A DNA stretch of 5,953 bases, taken from assembly GCA_900539455.1 (NCBI GenBank), contig UQCD01000028.1:1-5953 (forward strand). The letters run 5' to 3'. Both the position numbers and the translations under genes were made by a program. This document shows positions 1 through 5,937 of the stretch, piece after piece. This DNA is from an uncultured Eubacteriales bacterium (GTDB lineage Bacteria; Bacillota; Clostridia; Lachnospirales; Lachnospiraceae). The notes under the pieces are model-generated. The model saw only the letters and a list, made by a program, of their open reading frames with translations, had not been told where the DNA came from and made no database searches. How positions within the stretch are numbered: position 1 is the first letter of the stretch; the number at the start of each line of letters is the position of its first letter.

Positions 1-40
1 GATAAAATTCGCGAAAACCATCAGAGTCCCAAAATGTAAG

Positions 41-80
41 CACTTTTAAGAAAAGTACCTAGGTGAAGTATATCACTTTT
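41..80. promoter_or_regulatory. Cluster of short palindromes and repeats upstream of the precursor gene
   Basis: Several small symmetrical elements are packed into 40 bases. ACTTTT-AAG-AAAAGT (42-56) is a perfect inverted repeat. ACCTAGGT (57-64) is a perfect 8-base palindrome. GTGA-N6-TCAC (63-76) has the half-site geometry of CRP/FNR-type operators. The heptamer CACTTTT occurs twice in direct orientation, at 41-47 and 74-80, so 33 bases (about three helical turns) apart. These are seen directly; that they bind a regulator is inference. AT-rich DNA produces such patterns by chance fairly often, so confidence is limited. No regulator gene is present in the window to pair with them. Confidence 0.35.
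46..74 (+). promoter_or_regulatory. Candidate sigma-A promoter for the precursor gene
   Basis: A -35-like TTAAGA (46-51) and a -10-like TATATC (69-74) are separated by 17 bases. Each matches four of six consensus positions. Transcription would begin near position 81, leaving an untranslated leader of about 45 bases before the ATG at 126. The -35 overlaps the inverted repeat at 42-56 and the -10 overlaps the GTGA-N6-TCAC element, which would suit a regulated promoter. Other hexamers, such as TTGATT at 82-87, put the start site inside the ribosome binding site and were rejected. Confidence 0.3.
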
Positions 81-110
81 CTTGATTAGTGTAAAGAAAA
101 TTAATTAGAA

Positions 111-116
111 AAGGAG
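111..116 (+). promoter_or_regulatory. Strong ribosome binding site of the precursor gene
   Basis: AAGGAG lies nine bases before the ATG at 126, in an A-rich stretch without visible structure. It fixes the start codon of the short precursor ORF and is clearly stronger than the site of the gene that follows, fitting a peptide made in large amounts. Confidence 0.8.
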
Positions 117-125
117 ATTAAAAAA

Positions 126-377
126 ATGGAAACAGTTTTAAACAATGGCTTTTGTGAAATGTCATTTGAAGAAATGCTTTTAATTGATGGTGGAGCATGG
201 AGTTGGAAGGAATTCTGGCAGACTACAGGTTCTAGTGCTGTAGGTGGTGCAATCGGTGGTTCTTTGGGAGGCTCCGTTACGGTTCCAGTCGTTGGTTCAG
301 TACCAGGTGCTGTTGCAGGCGGTGTATTAGGTGCAGTCGGCGGTGCAGTAGGGTATGCTCTATTTGGTTGGTGGTAA
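126..377 (+). CDS. Double-glycine-leader bacteriocin precursor (class II-like, Gly-zipper core)
   Basis: This 83-residue protein has the layout of a class II bacteriocin precursor. Residues 1-23 form a leader that ends in GG and fits the double-glycine consensus: Met at -12, Ser at -11, Glu at -8, Met at -7, Ile at -4, Gly at -2 and -1. Cleavage after Gly23 would release a 60-residue core starting AWSWKEFW and ending FGWW. The core holds 16 glycines, five Trp, one Lys and one Glu, and no Cys, so it is neutral and has no disulfide or lanthionine ring. Glycines at core positions 34, 38, 42, 46 and 50 form an unbroken i/i+4 zipper; a second set lies at 17-18, 21-22 and 25-26. A start at 126 is supported by AAGGAG at 111-116. 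The C39 transporter encoded at 1885-4104 is the expected processing and export enzyme. Membrane activity is inferred; target and potency are unknown. It could also be a signalling or adhesive peptide, but the length favours a bacteriocin. Confidence 0.85.
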   Translation: METVLNNGFCEMSFEEMLLIDGGAWSWKEFWQTTGSSAVGGAIGGSLGGSVTVPVVGSVPGAVAGGVLGAVGGAVGYALFGWW

Positions 378-395
378 AATACAATAATATCCAAC

Positions 396-433
396 AGGAT
401 ATAGTGCGGATTTGAATATTCGCACTATATCTT
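396..433 (+). terminator. Strong hairpin between precursor and downstream genes (terminator or attenuator)
   Basis: Bases 396-411 pair with 418-433 around the six-base loop TTGAAT. The central GATATAGTGCG and CGCACTATATC arms are perfect, and the stem reaches about 16 pairs if two G-U pairs are counted. It starts 18 bases after the precursor stop codon. The stem is followed by TAAAATTATG rather than a clean run of T, so termination is probably partial. Partial read-through would let the precursor be made in excess over the peptidase and export genes, a common arrangement in bacteriocin operons. A 3'-end stabiliser is an alternative. A smaller stem, ATATCC-AACA-GGATAT (387-402), uses the same left arm and would compete with it. 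Confidence 0.65.
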
Positions 434-456
434 AAAATTATGAAAGCGAATTGTGT

Positions 457-1521
457 ATGATTATATATATTATTTTGAGCGTTGTTATAGCATCTATATT
501 AGTAAAGCAAAATGAGAAAAAAGACAGAGCTATAAAAAAAATAAACATATATCTAAGCTTAAAATTAGTTATAAATTTTTTGGTGGCTCATATATTGGTG
601 TTGGTTTTAGTGAAAATAACAGAAAATAAGTCTTGGTATACGATGTTATTACCAGCCATATTATCATTTGTATTTAGTGTGATTGATTCAATTTCTCTGT
701 ATGGTACAATAAAGAAATTAAGAGAACTGAGATGTGAAAGAAAGGAATATTACTTTCAGATTATTGGAGAGAATATCTTATTATATATTACATGGTTTAT
801 AACCAGTTTATTGCATGTCAGTGGAACAAATGAAAATAATGATTATGTTTTCTTTTTGGGCTATTTTATGTTTTGGTGCATTTTGAATTTTGCTGTGGTA
901 CATATTAGAAAATATGTAATTAAATCTAAAGCTGTATCAAATATAAAGCTATTAAATGTAATTAATAAGCATTATATTGAAGGATATAAGATATATGAGT
1001 ATGATGGACACATCAGAAAATCTGCGAATGCTATGGTTGATTGTATGTTTGGCAAAGGAAATATATATTTCTCGGATTATTTGTTAGATAATCTGACTGA
1101 AGAAGAGGTAGAAGCTATATATTTACATGAAATTGGACATATAAAAAAAAGACATATAACAATAAGAAACATATTATTAGTAATGATTATGCCGCTAATG
1201 TATTTTATTGGTGTATTTATGGATGAAATTGAGCAAGTATGGCATATAAATATTTTTTGGGGAATAGCAATAGGAATGGGAATACTCATTGGATATATGG
1301 TCTTTTTTTATTTATATGTATCAAGACGACAAGAATATGCAGCTGACACATATGCAGCAAAACACATTAACGATTCAGGAGTATTGTGTCAAGCACTTAT
1401 AAAATTAAATGAATTGAATGATGTCTTGGAAGCAAAGAATGAAAATGTTGTATTGAAGTCACATCCAACAGTAACCCAGAGAATAAAAAAAATAAAAGAA
1501 CATGCAAATGGAGGCATCTAA
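457..1521 (+). CDS. Polytopic M48-family zinc metallopeptidase (HtpX/Ste24-like)
   Basis: From the ATG at 457 this is a 354-residue membrane protein. HEIGH at residues 224-228 is the HExxH zinc site, embedded in LTEEEVEAIYLHEIGH, where a bacterial M48 protein would have it. EYAAD at 293-297 supplies the third zinc ligand (Glu293). HPTVTQRI near residue 336 matches the C-terminal HP-x-RI signature of the family. Hydrophobic spans are visible at about 1-16, 37-54, 60-83, 104-121, 129-149, 237-255 and 266-287, so the zinc site lies between two membrane segments and probably faces the cytoplasm. A TTG at 451 would add two residues. Neither start has a good Shine-Dalgarno sequence. Base composition is notably poorer in G+C than that of the transporter genes. 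M48 proteases degrade or process membrane proteins. A role here in membrane quality control, immunity or peptide maturation is inference. The family call is firm; the role is not. Confidence 0.85.
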   Translation: MIIYIILSVVIASILVKQNEKKDRAIKKINIYLSLKLVINFLVAHILVLVLVKITENKSWYTMLLPAILSFVFSVIDSISLYGTIKKLRELRCERKEYYFQIIGENILLYITWFITSLLHVSGTNENNDYVFFLGYFMFWCILNFAVVHIRKYVIKSKAVSNIKLLNVINKHYIEGYKIYEYDGHIRKSANAMVDCMFGKGNIYFSDYLLDNLTEEEVEAIYLHEIGHIKKRHITIRNILLVMIMPLMYFIGVFMDEIEQVWHINIFWGIAIGMGILIGYMVFFYLYVSRRQEYAADTYAAKHINDSGVLCQALIKLNELNDVLEAKNENVVLKSHPTVTQRIKKIKEHANGGI

Positions 1522-1523
1522 AA

Positions 1524-1604
1524 ATGAAGCTGATTATTTATTTTCTTATAGGATTTTTAATTTCTATTATTTTTATATGGATTAGAAAAAAAAGAGACGA
1601 ATAG
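1524..1604 (+). CDS. Small single-span membrane peptide (26 residues)
   Basis: A short ORF starts at the ATG at 1524 and stops at TAG 1602-1604. GGAGG (1510-1514) lies inside the end of the peptidase gene, about nine bases before this ATG, an ideal site that appears to serve nothing else. The peptide begins MKLIIYFLIGFLISI, has one hydrophobic span from about residue 3 to 20, and ends in the strongly charged tail RKKRDE. By the positive-inside rule the tail should lie in the cytoplasm. It is close behind the peptidase gene (two bases between stop and start) and would be co-translated. Function is unknown; small membrane peptides at such loci can serve immunity or modulate a neighbouring membrane protease. 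It is short enough to be missed by standard gene callers. Confidence rests on the ribosome binding site, spacing and clear membrane-peptide composition. Confidence 0.6.
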   Translation: MKLIIYFLIGFLISIIFIWIRKKRDE

Positions 1605-1666
1605 TGATTATGCCTATCAATATAGTTTCAACCTCGATGCTGATTGCATTAGAAGGTGTAAAATAA
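1604..1666 (+). CDS. Doubtful micro-ORF or gene remnant (18-20 residues)
   Basis: A GTG at 1604 overlaps the preceding TAG by one base, and an ATG in the same frame lies at 1610; both end at TAA 1664-1666. The product would be MPINIVSTSMLIALEGVK from the ATG. The only possible ribosome binding site is a weak AGAGAC at about 1593. The codons are less AT-skewed than those of its neighbours, so it may be the decayed end of a former gene. Nothing ties it to a known family. It is recorded only because it almost fills the gap between two small genes. Confidence 0.2.
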   Translation: MIMPINIVSTSMLIALEGVK

Positions 1667-1680
1667 GTTTATTATAAAAA

Positions 1681-1684
1681 GGAG
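1681..1684 (+). promoter_or_regulatory. Ribosome binding site of the 65-residue membrane protein
   Basis: AAAAAGGAG ends at 1684, six bases before the ATG at 1691. Its strength marks the start of a new translational unit made of the small membrane protein, the transporter and the fusion protein. Confidence 0.7.
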
Positions 1685-1690
1685 ATTGAT

Positions 1691-1888
1691 ATGAATTTAT
1701 CGAAATTTATACAAAAAGATTTATTTGTAATTCTTTCTATTATTTTAATTATTTGCATAGTTGATCAATTATATATGATGATGGAATATAAAAATATCTC
1801 AAAAGAAACATTTATTTTAACAAGTTTATTAACAGGAATTAGTGTTTTTTTTGGATTTTTTAATAAAAGAGCGAGTGAGAAAGAATGA
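1691..1888 (+). CDS. Small two-span membrane protein, candidate immunity protein
   Basis: This 65-residue protein has two hydrophobic segments, about residues 11-31 and 40-57, joined by a short polar loop containing MEYKNISKE. Both termini are charged (KFIQKD at the start, NKRASEKE at the end), so both probably face the cytoplasm. No enzymatic motif or Cys pattern is visible. The ATG has a strong ribosome binding site six bases upstream. Its stop codon overlaps the start of the transporter gene in ATGA, indicating translational coupling. Small helical membrane proteins next to a bacteriocin exporter are often dedicated immunity proteins, and this is the best-placed candidate here; that assignment is inference from size, topology and position. 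It could instead be an accessory subunit of the exporter. Confidence 0.7.
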   Translation: MNLSKFIQKDLFVILSIILIICIVDQLYMMMEYKNISKETFILTSLLTGISVFFGFFNKRASEKE

Positions 1889-4104
1889 AATACTATTGTA
1901 TTAAGCAACATGATATCACGGACTGTGGGGCAGCCTGTCTAGCGACCATCTGTAAACAGAATGGTTATAAGATAGGTATTACCCAAATCCGTGAAGTTGC
2001 AGGAACAGATAAGCAGGGAACAAACGCATATGGTGTAATTAAAGCTGCAGAGCAGTTGGGATTCAATGCAAAGGGAGTAAAAGGAAATAAAGAAGCCTTC
2101 TTTTCTGAGTTTCCTTTGCCTTGTATTGCCCATGTAATTGTGGATGGAAATTTATTACATTATGTGGTTATACATAAAATTACAAAAAAGCAGGTGATTA
2201 TAGCTGATCCGGGTATTGGAATTGTTAAATTAACACCGGAAGAGTTTTTTGGAGAAGTCCATGAAGAAGGGAAAACACCAAAGTATCAGTGGAGTGGTGT
2301 GTTGATTTTATTAGTAAAAAATGGAACATTCAAGAAGGGCGATGAAACAAAAGGTTTGTTTGGTCGCTTTTTTCATTTATTGCTACCACAGAAAAAATTA
2401 CTGTTGCATATTTTTGTTGCATCTTTGGTATATACCATTTTAGGAATTGTAGGGGCATTTTATTTTAAGGAGCTGATTGACAGTGTGTTACCGGATGGGC
2501 TTAGAAAAACCTTAACGACACTTTCGATAGGAGTGGTATTGCTAAATCTTTTTAAGGTTATTCTGAATGCTTTTCGATCACATTTACTATTGTATTTAAG
2601 TCAAAAGCTGGATATTGCCCTGCTTCTTGGTTACTACCGTCATGTCATTGAATTGCCAATGAATTTCTTTGGAACCAGAAAGGTCGGAGAAATCATTTCA
2701 AGGTTTAATGATGCAGGAAAAGTGCGAGATGCTATTTCAGGAGCTACTTTAACAATTATGATTGATACCATTATGGCAGTTGCGGGTGCAATAATCCTAT
2801 ATATACAGAATGGAAAGTTGTTTGGAATAACAGTAATAATAGTGCTACTGTATGGAATTATTGTTGCGTGCTTCCATAAGTGGTATGAAAAACTGAACCG
2901 AAAACAGATGGAGGATAATGCTCAACTTACATCGTATATGGTGGAATCTTTAAATGGTATTCAGACAGTAAAGGCATATAATGCGGAGAGAAAAGCAAAC
3001 AGAGAAACAGAGATTAAATTTGTCCGTCTGCTTCGCAGTGTTTTCGATTTGACATGGGTTAGTAACCTACAGTCCTCCTTAAAGATTTTTGTAGAACTGG
3101 TCGGTGGAGTTATAATTCTCTGGGTAGGTGGTATCAATGTTATTAATGGAGAAATGACCATTGGTGCCCTTATTACCTTTAACTCTCTGCTTGCCTATTT
3201 CCTTGATCCTGTAAAAAATCTGATTAATTTGCAGCCTCAGATGCAGACTGCTGTTGTTGCGACAGACCGTTTAGGAGAAATACTGGATTTAGAGGTAGAA
3301 AAAACAGAGGCAGAATATCGAAAGCTTTCACTAAGCAGCCTTGCAGGAGATATTGAGATTAAGAAATTAAACTTCCGTTACGGAACAAGAAAACTGGTGC
3401 TTGAGGATATTAATTTAAAGATAGAAAAGGGGCAAAAAATAGCGTTTGTAGGAGAAAGTGGTTCCGGTAAGACAACACTCTCCAAACTACTGCTCCGCCT
3501 CTATGCACCAGAAAACGGTGATATATTAATTAATGGAAATAATATCAAAGATATTCAGTTAGAAATGTTAAGAGAAAAAATTGCATATATTCCACAGGAA
3601 ACCTTTTTGTTTAGTGGTTCCATTTTTGAGAATTTAACTTTGGGACTGGATGGGGCAACTATGGAGGAAATCATAGAAGCCTCCAAGATGTCACAGGCAC
3701 ATGATTTTATCAATGAGCTTCCGCTTCGTTACGAAACAAGGCTGGAAGAGAATGGAACTAACCTTTCAGGAGGACAAAGACAGAGGCTTGCCATTGCAAG
3801 GGCAATGCTTAAGAAACCAGATATTCTGATATTGGATGAAGCAACCAGCAATCTGGATGCTATTACAGAGCGAGCGTTGGACAAAACTATTCATGAGTTT
3901 GCAAAAGATATGACTACTATATTTATTGCACACCGATTAAGTACTATAAAGAACTGTGACAGGATTTATGTGATGGATAAAGGAAGAATTGTAGAACAAG
4001 GAACCCATCGGGAGCTGATTGAATTAGGTGGAAAATATGCATACCTTGTAAAGCAGCAGTCTTTAGAAGAATATACCGTAATGGAAGGCGGTGATAATGT
4101 ATGA
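1885..4104 (+). CDS. C39 peptidase-containing ABC transporter (bacteriocin maturation and export)
   Basis: The 739-residue protein is a complete double-glycine bacteriocin exporter of the LagD/LcnC/ComA type. Residues 1 to about 145 are the C39 protease: Gln8 (oxyanion hole), Cys14 in DCGAAC (catalytic), His92 in LLHYVV and Asp108 in ADPG. Residues 165-450 form the membrane domain, with hydrophobic spans near 172-194, 212-230, 287-307, 312-332, 400-420 and 427-445. The ATPase follows with Walker A GESGSGKT (523-530), Q-loop Gln571, signature LSGGQ (627-631), Walker B ILILDE (647-652), D-loop SNLDA and H-loop His683. All catalytic residues are intact, so it should both cut leaders and export, working as a homodimer. 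The start at 1885 overlaps the preceding stop and the end overlaps the fusion-protein start, both as ATGA. Its natural substrate is very probably the peptide encoded at 126-377. Confidence 0.95.
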   Translation: MKYYCIKQHDITDCGAACLATICKQNGYKIGITQIREVAGTDKQGTNAYGVIKAAEQLGFNAKGVKGNKEAFFSEFPLPCIAHVIVDGNLLHYVVIHKITKKQVIIADPGIGIVKLTPEEFFGEVHEEGKTPKYQWSGVLILLVKNGTFKKGDETKGLFGRFFHLLLPQKKLLLHIFVASLVYTILGIVGAFYFKELIDSVLPDGLRKTLTTLSIGVVLLNLFKVILNAFRSHLLLYLSQKLDIALLLGYYRHVIELPMNFFGTRKVGEIISRFNDAGKVRDAISGATLTIMIDTIMAVAGAIILYIQNGKLFGITVIIVLLYGIIVACFHKWYEKLNRKQMEDNAQLTSYMVESLNGIQTVKAYNAERKANRETEIKFVRLLRSVFDLTWVSNLQSSLKIFVELVGGVIILWVGGINVINGEMTIGALITFNSLLAYFLDPVKNLINLQPQMQTAVVATDRLGEILDLEVEKTEAEYRKLSLSSLAGDIEIKKLNFRYGTRKLVLEDINLKIEKGQKIAFVGESGSGKTTLSKLLLRLYAPENGDILINGNNIKDIQLEMLREKIAYIPQETFLFSGSIFENLTLGLDGATMEEIIEASKMSQAHDFINELPLRYETRLEENGTNLSGGQRQRLAIARAMLKKPDILILDEATSNLDAITERALDKTIHEFAKDMTTIFIAHRLSTIKNCDRIYVMDKGRIVEQGTHRELIELGGKYAYLVKQQSLEEYTVMEGGDNV
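4085..4094 (+). promoter_or_regulatory. Ribosome binding site of the fusion-protein gene
   Basis: AAGGCGGTGA differs from the ideal AAGGAGGTGA at one base and lies six bases before the ATG at 4101, inside the end of the transporter gene. Together with the ATGA overlap it supports the chosen start and coupled translation. Confidence 0.65.
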
Positions 4105-5723
4105 AACCGATTATTGTAGATATGAAGGATATGAGCGACAGCACTGAAGTCTATGAATCAAAACCAAACCGCTTTCTGGTATATACCATATATCTCATTT
4201 TAATTATACTGGCAGTTGCTGTATTGTGGATGGCATTCTTTAAGGTGGATATTGTAGTAAAGAGTAACGGAATATTCAAAGGAAGCAACGCCATTTATGA
4301 AATCAGTAGTGGTGTCACAGGAAGTGTAAAGGAAATTCATATAGAAAACGGACAGTATGTAACAGAAGGTGATGTTCTTTATGTCCTTTCCATAGACGAG
4401 CTTTCAGATACAATTTTACATTATCAGAATGAATTAGAAGCGGCAAAAGCCCGGCTTGAAATCTTATCAGCATACGAAAAAAGCCTTGATGGAAATAAAG
4501 CAGAATTAGAAGCATTATCGAACAATGCATATTATGACGAGTTTATAAACAGAAGGGAATTATTATATGCCAATGTAAATTTAAGCGATAGTGATACAGC
4601 TGGACAGGTTGCTTTGTATCAGTGTAATGTAGATTCAGTATCCAAAACTATTGCGAAGTATAATGAAAAGATTGAGAAGCTTAACACTGTAAAACAATGT
4701 ATTATAGCTCGTAATAATACATTTGATTCGAACGAAGGCATTTATTATAGTATGGTAAGCAGTTATCTTGCGTCATACAGTTACACAGCCTTACAATATG
4801 ATAATCAGATAAATGACTATCAAAGGCAAATTGACGAGTACGAGGAACAAATTAAAAATGCTGAAGTTGAAATTCCAAAGGGAGATGAAACAGTAAGCGG
4901 AAATGATTCGGCTGCTGCCCCAGAATCTGATATTGCTTCTAGTGTAAAGAAACTGAAAGAACAAAGAGATACTCTGATTGCTACAAGGAATGCTATACAA
5001 AAAGAAAAAGCACAGGCTTTAATGAATCTCGAATTGCAACAATTTACAACTATTGAACAACAGATTTTGGGGTATAATGATACAATTCTGTCATTGGAGA
5101 CAAATCTGACATCTGCGAGATTACAGTTAAATGCCATAAATGATGTAGATAACGAAGCAAAAAAAACGATAGCAATTCTTACAGAAAAAGGAAATATAGC
5201 AGCAGAAATTTTAACTTATGAAGATAAGGTGAAGGAATGCGAAACCTATTTAAAGAGCTATGATATTCAGAATGATAATTGCATCATAAAAGCAAATGAG
5301 TCCGGATATTTTTATATTTCACAGGAATTGAAAACTGGAAGCTTTGTACAGGAGGGAACAGCTATTGGTACCATCTATCCTGAAGCAGAGTCAAAGTATT
5401 ATGCAGAAATCTATGTAGAAAATACGGATATAGCCAAAATAAAAGAAGGACAAGAAGTAAAGTTTGAAGTTGCTGCTTATCCATCCGGTGAATACGGATA
5501 TTTTGAAGGAATCGTAGAAAATATAGCTAAGGATATATCAGTAGACAAAAATACAGGATATGCTTACTATTTAGTGAGAGTAAAATGTGAAAATATGACT
5601 TTAAAAGGAAAAGATGGCGAAGAAGCAACTCTTATGAATGGTATGGCTTGTCAGGCAAAAATAGTCGTAGATGAGAAGAATGTATTGACATATCTTCTGG
5701 AAAAAATTGATTTACTGGATTAG
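4101..5723 (+). CDS. HlyD-family membrane fusion protein of the bacteriocin exporter
   Basis: This 540-residue protein has the typical order of a type I secretion accessory protein. A cytoplasmic tail (1-24) is followed by one membrane span (about 26-47). A first half-lipoyl motif lies at about 69-98 (SGVTGSVKEIHIENGQYV). A long helical region rich in Glu, Lys, Gln and Asn runs from about 100 to 390. The second half-lipoyl motif follows at about 395-427 (IIKANESGYFYI, then SFVQEGTAIGTI), then a beta-barrel region (432-525) and the tail MACQAKIVVDEKNVLTYLL, a usual family ending. It should bind the partner transporter and form an extracytoplasmic conduit. It is longer than characterised LcnD/MesE-type proteins, which are roughly 460-475 residues. 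The extra length seems to lie in the helical hairpin, which contains a Ser/Ala/Pro-rich break at about 258-281. The start overlaps the transporter stop by four bases. Confidence 0.9.
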   Translation: MKPIIVDMKDMSDSTEVYESKPNRFLVYTIYLILIILAVAVLWMAFFKVDIVVKSNGIFKGSNAIYEISSGVTGSVKEIHIENGQYVTEGDVLYVLSIDELSDTILHYQNELEAAKARLEILSAYEKSLDGNKAELEALSNNAYYDEFINRRELLYANVNLSDSDTAGQVALYQCNVDSVSKTIAKYNEKIEKLNTVKQCIIARNNTFDSNEGIYYSMVSSYLASYSYTALQYDNQINDYQRQIDEYEEQIKNAEVEIPKGDETVSGNDSAAAPESDIASSVKKLKEQRDTLIATRNAIQKEKAQALMNLELQQFTTIEQQILGYNDTILSLETNLTSARLQLNAINDVDNEAKKTIAILTEKGNIAAEILTYEDKVKECETYLKSYDIQNDNCIIKANESGYFYISQELKTGSFVQEGTAIGTIYPEAESKYYAEIYVENTDIAKIKEGQEVKFEVAAYPSGEYGYFEGIVENIAKDISVDKNTGYAYYLVRVKCENMTLKGKDGEEATLMNGMACQAKIVVDEKNVLTYLLEKIDLLD

Positions 5724-5788
5724 CATATTCGTATACAAAATGTGGTAAGTAAGTGCCTGATTTTATATGTTTACGATTTTTATAAAAG

Positions 5789-5833
5789 AATAGAGAAGTG
5801 GCGAGATTTGATGAATCTTGCCACTTCTCTATT
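5789..5833 (+). terminator. Operon-end hairpin with 20-bp stem
   Basis: Bases 5789-5808 pair with 5814-5833 around the five-base loop TGATG. All pairs are Watson-Crick except one G-U, which makes it the strongest hairpin in the window. It starts 65 bases after the fusion-protein stop codon. The 3' side runs into TATCCTT, so the U-tract is poor, but the exceptionally stable stem and its position support termination or 3'-end protection. It marks the end of the bacteriocin operon and the border to the GC-rich block that follows. Confidence 0.75.
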
Positions 5834-5839
5834 TATCCT

Positions 5840-5937
5840 TGGACGGCTTATATGCGCCAGCTCGATAACGCCCTGCACCAGCACGATAACGCCCTGCGCC
5901 AGCTCGATAACGCTGCGCTATATCTCGCTGGACGGCT
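5840..5937. repeat. Direct repeat TGGACGGCT flanking the tandem array
   Basis: The nonamer TGGACGGCT occurs at 5840-5848 and again at 5929-5937, one copy on each side of the 21-bp array. The second copy is followed by a small perfect hairpin, ACGGC-TGTC-GCCGT (5932-5945). The arrangement may outline a larger repeated element that is cut by the window edge. Confidence 0.55.

Noticed and set aside
1..39. Open frame at the left edge ending in TAA at 37-39 (reads DKIRENHQSPKM)
   Set aside because: It could be the C-terminus of an upstream gene, but 12 residues with no recognisable motif are not enough, and a second frame is also open through this stretch to TAA at 47-49.
101..394. Minus-strand 97-residue frame opposite the precursor
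   Set aside because: Pro/Thr-rich mirror of the Gly-rich precursor codons; it has no ribosome binding site and its opposite strand has an excellent one with a clear leader motif.
1644..1678. Possible second promoter before the 65-residue gene (TTGCAT and TATTAT or TATAAA)
   Set aside because: Spacers of 20 or more bases are too long, and the TAAAAT at 1659 has no matching -35.
4066..4104. GG motif near the C-terminus of the transporter (VMEGGDNV) as a second leader-like site
   Set aside because: It lies at the end of a complete ABC protein, lacks the leader hydrophobic pattern and has no core sequence after it.
4820..5137. Minus-strand 105-residue frame inside the fusion-protein gene
   Set aside because: Antisense shadow of the coiled-coil region, without start signals or a recognisable domain.
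5855..5915. CRISPR array
   Set aside because: The 21-bp units are directly adjacent with no spacers between them, so this is a simple tandem repeat.
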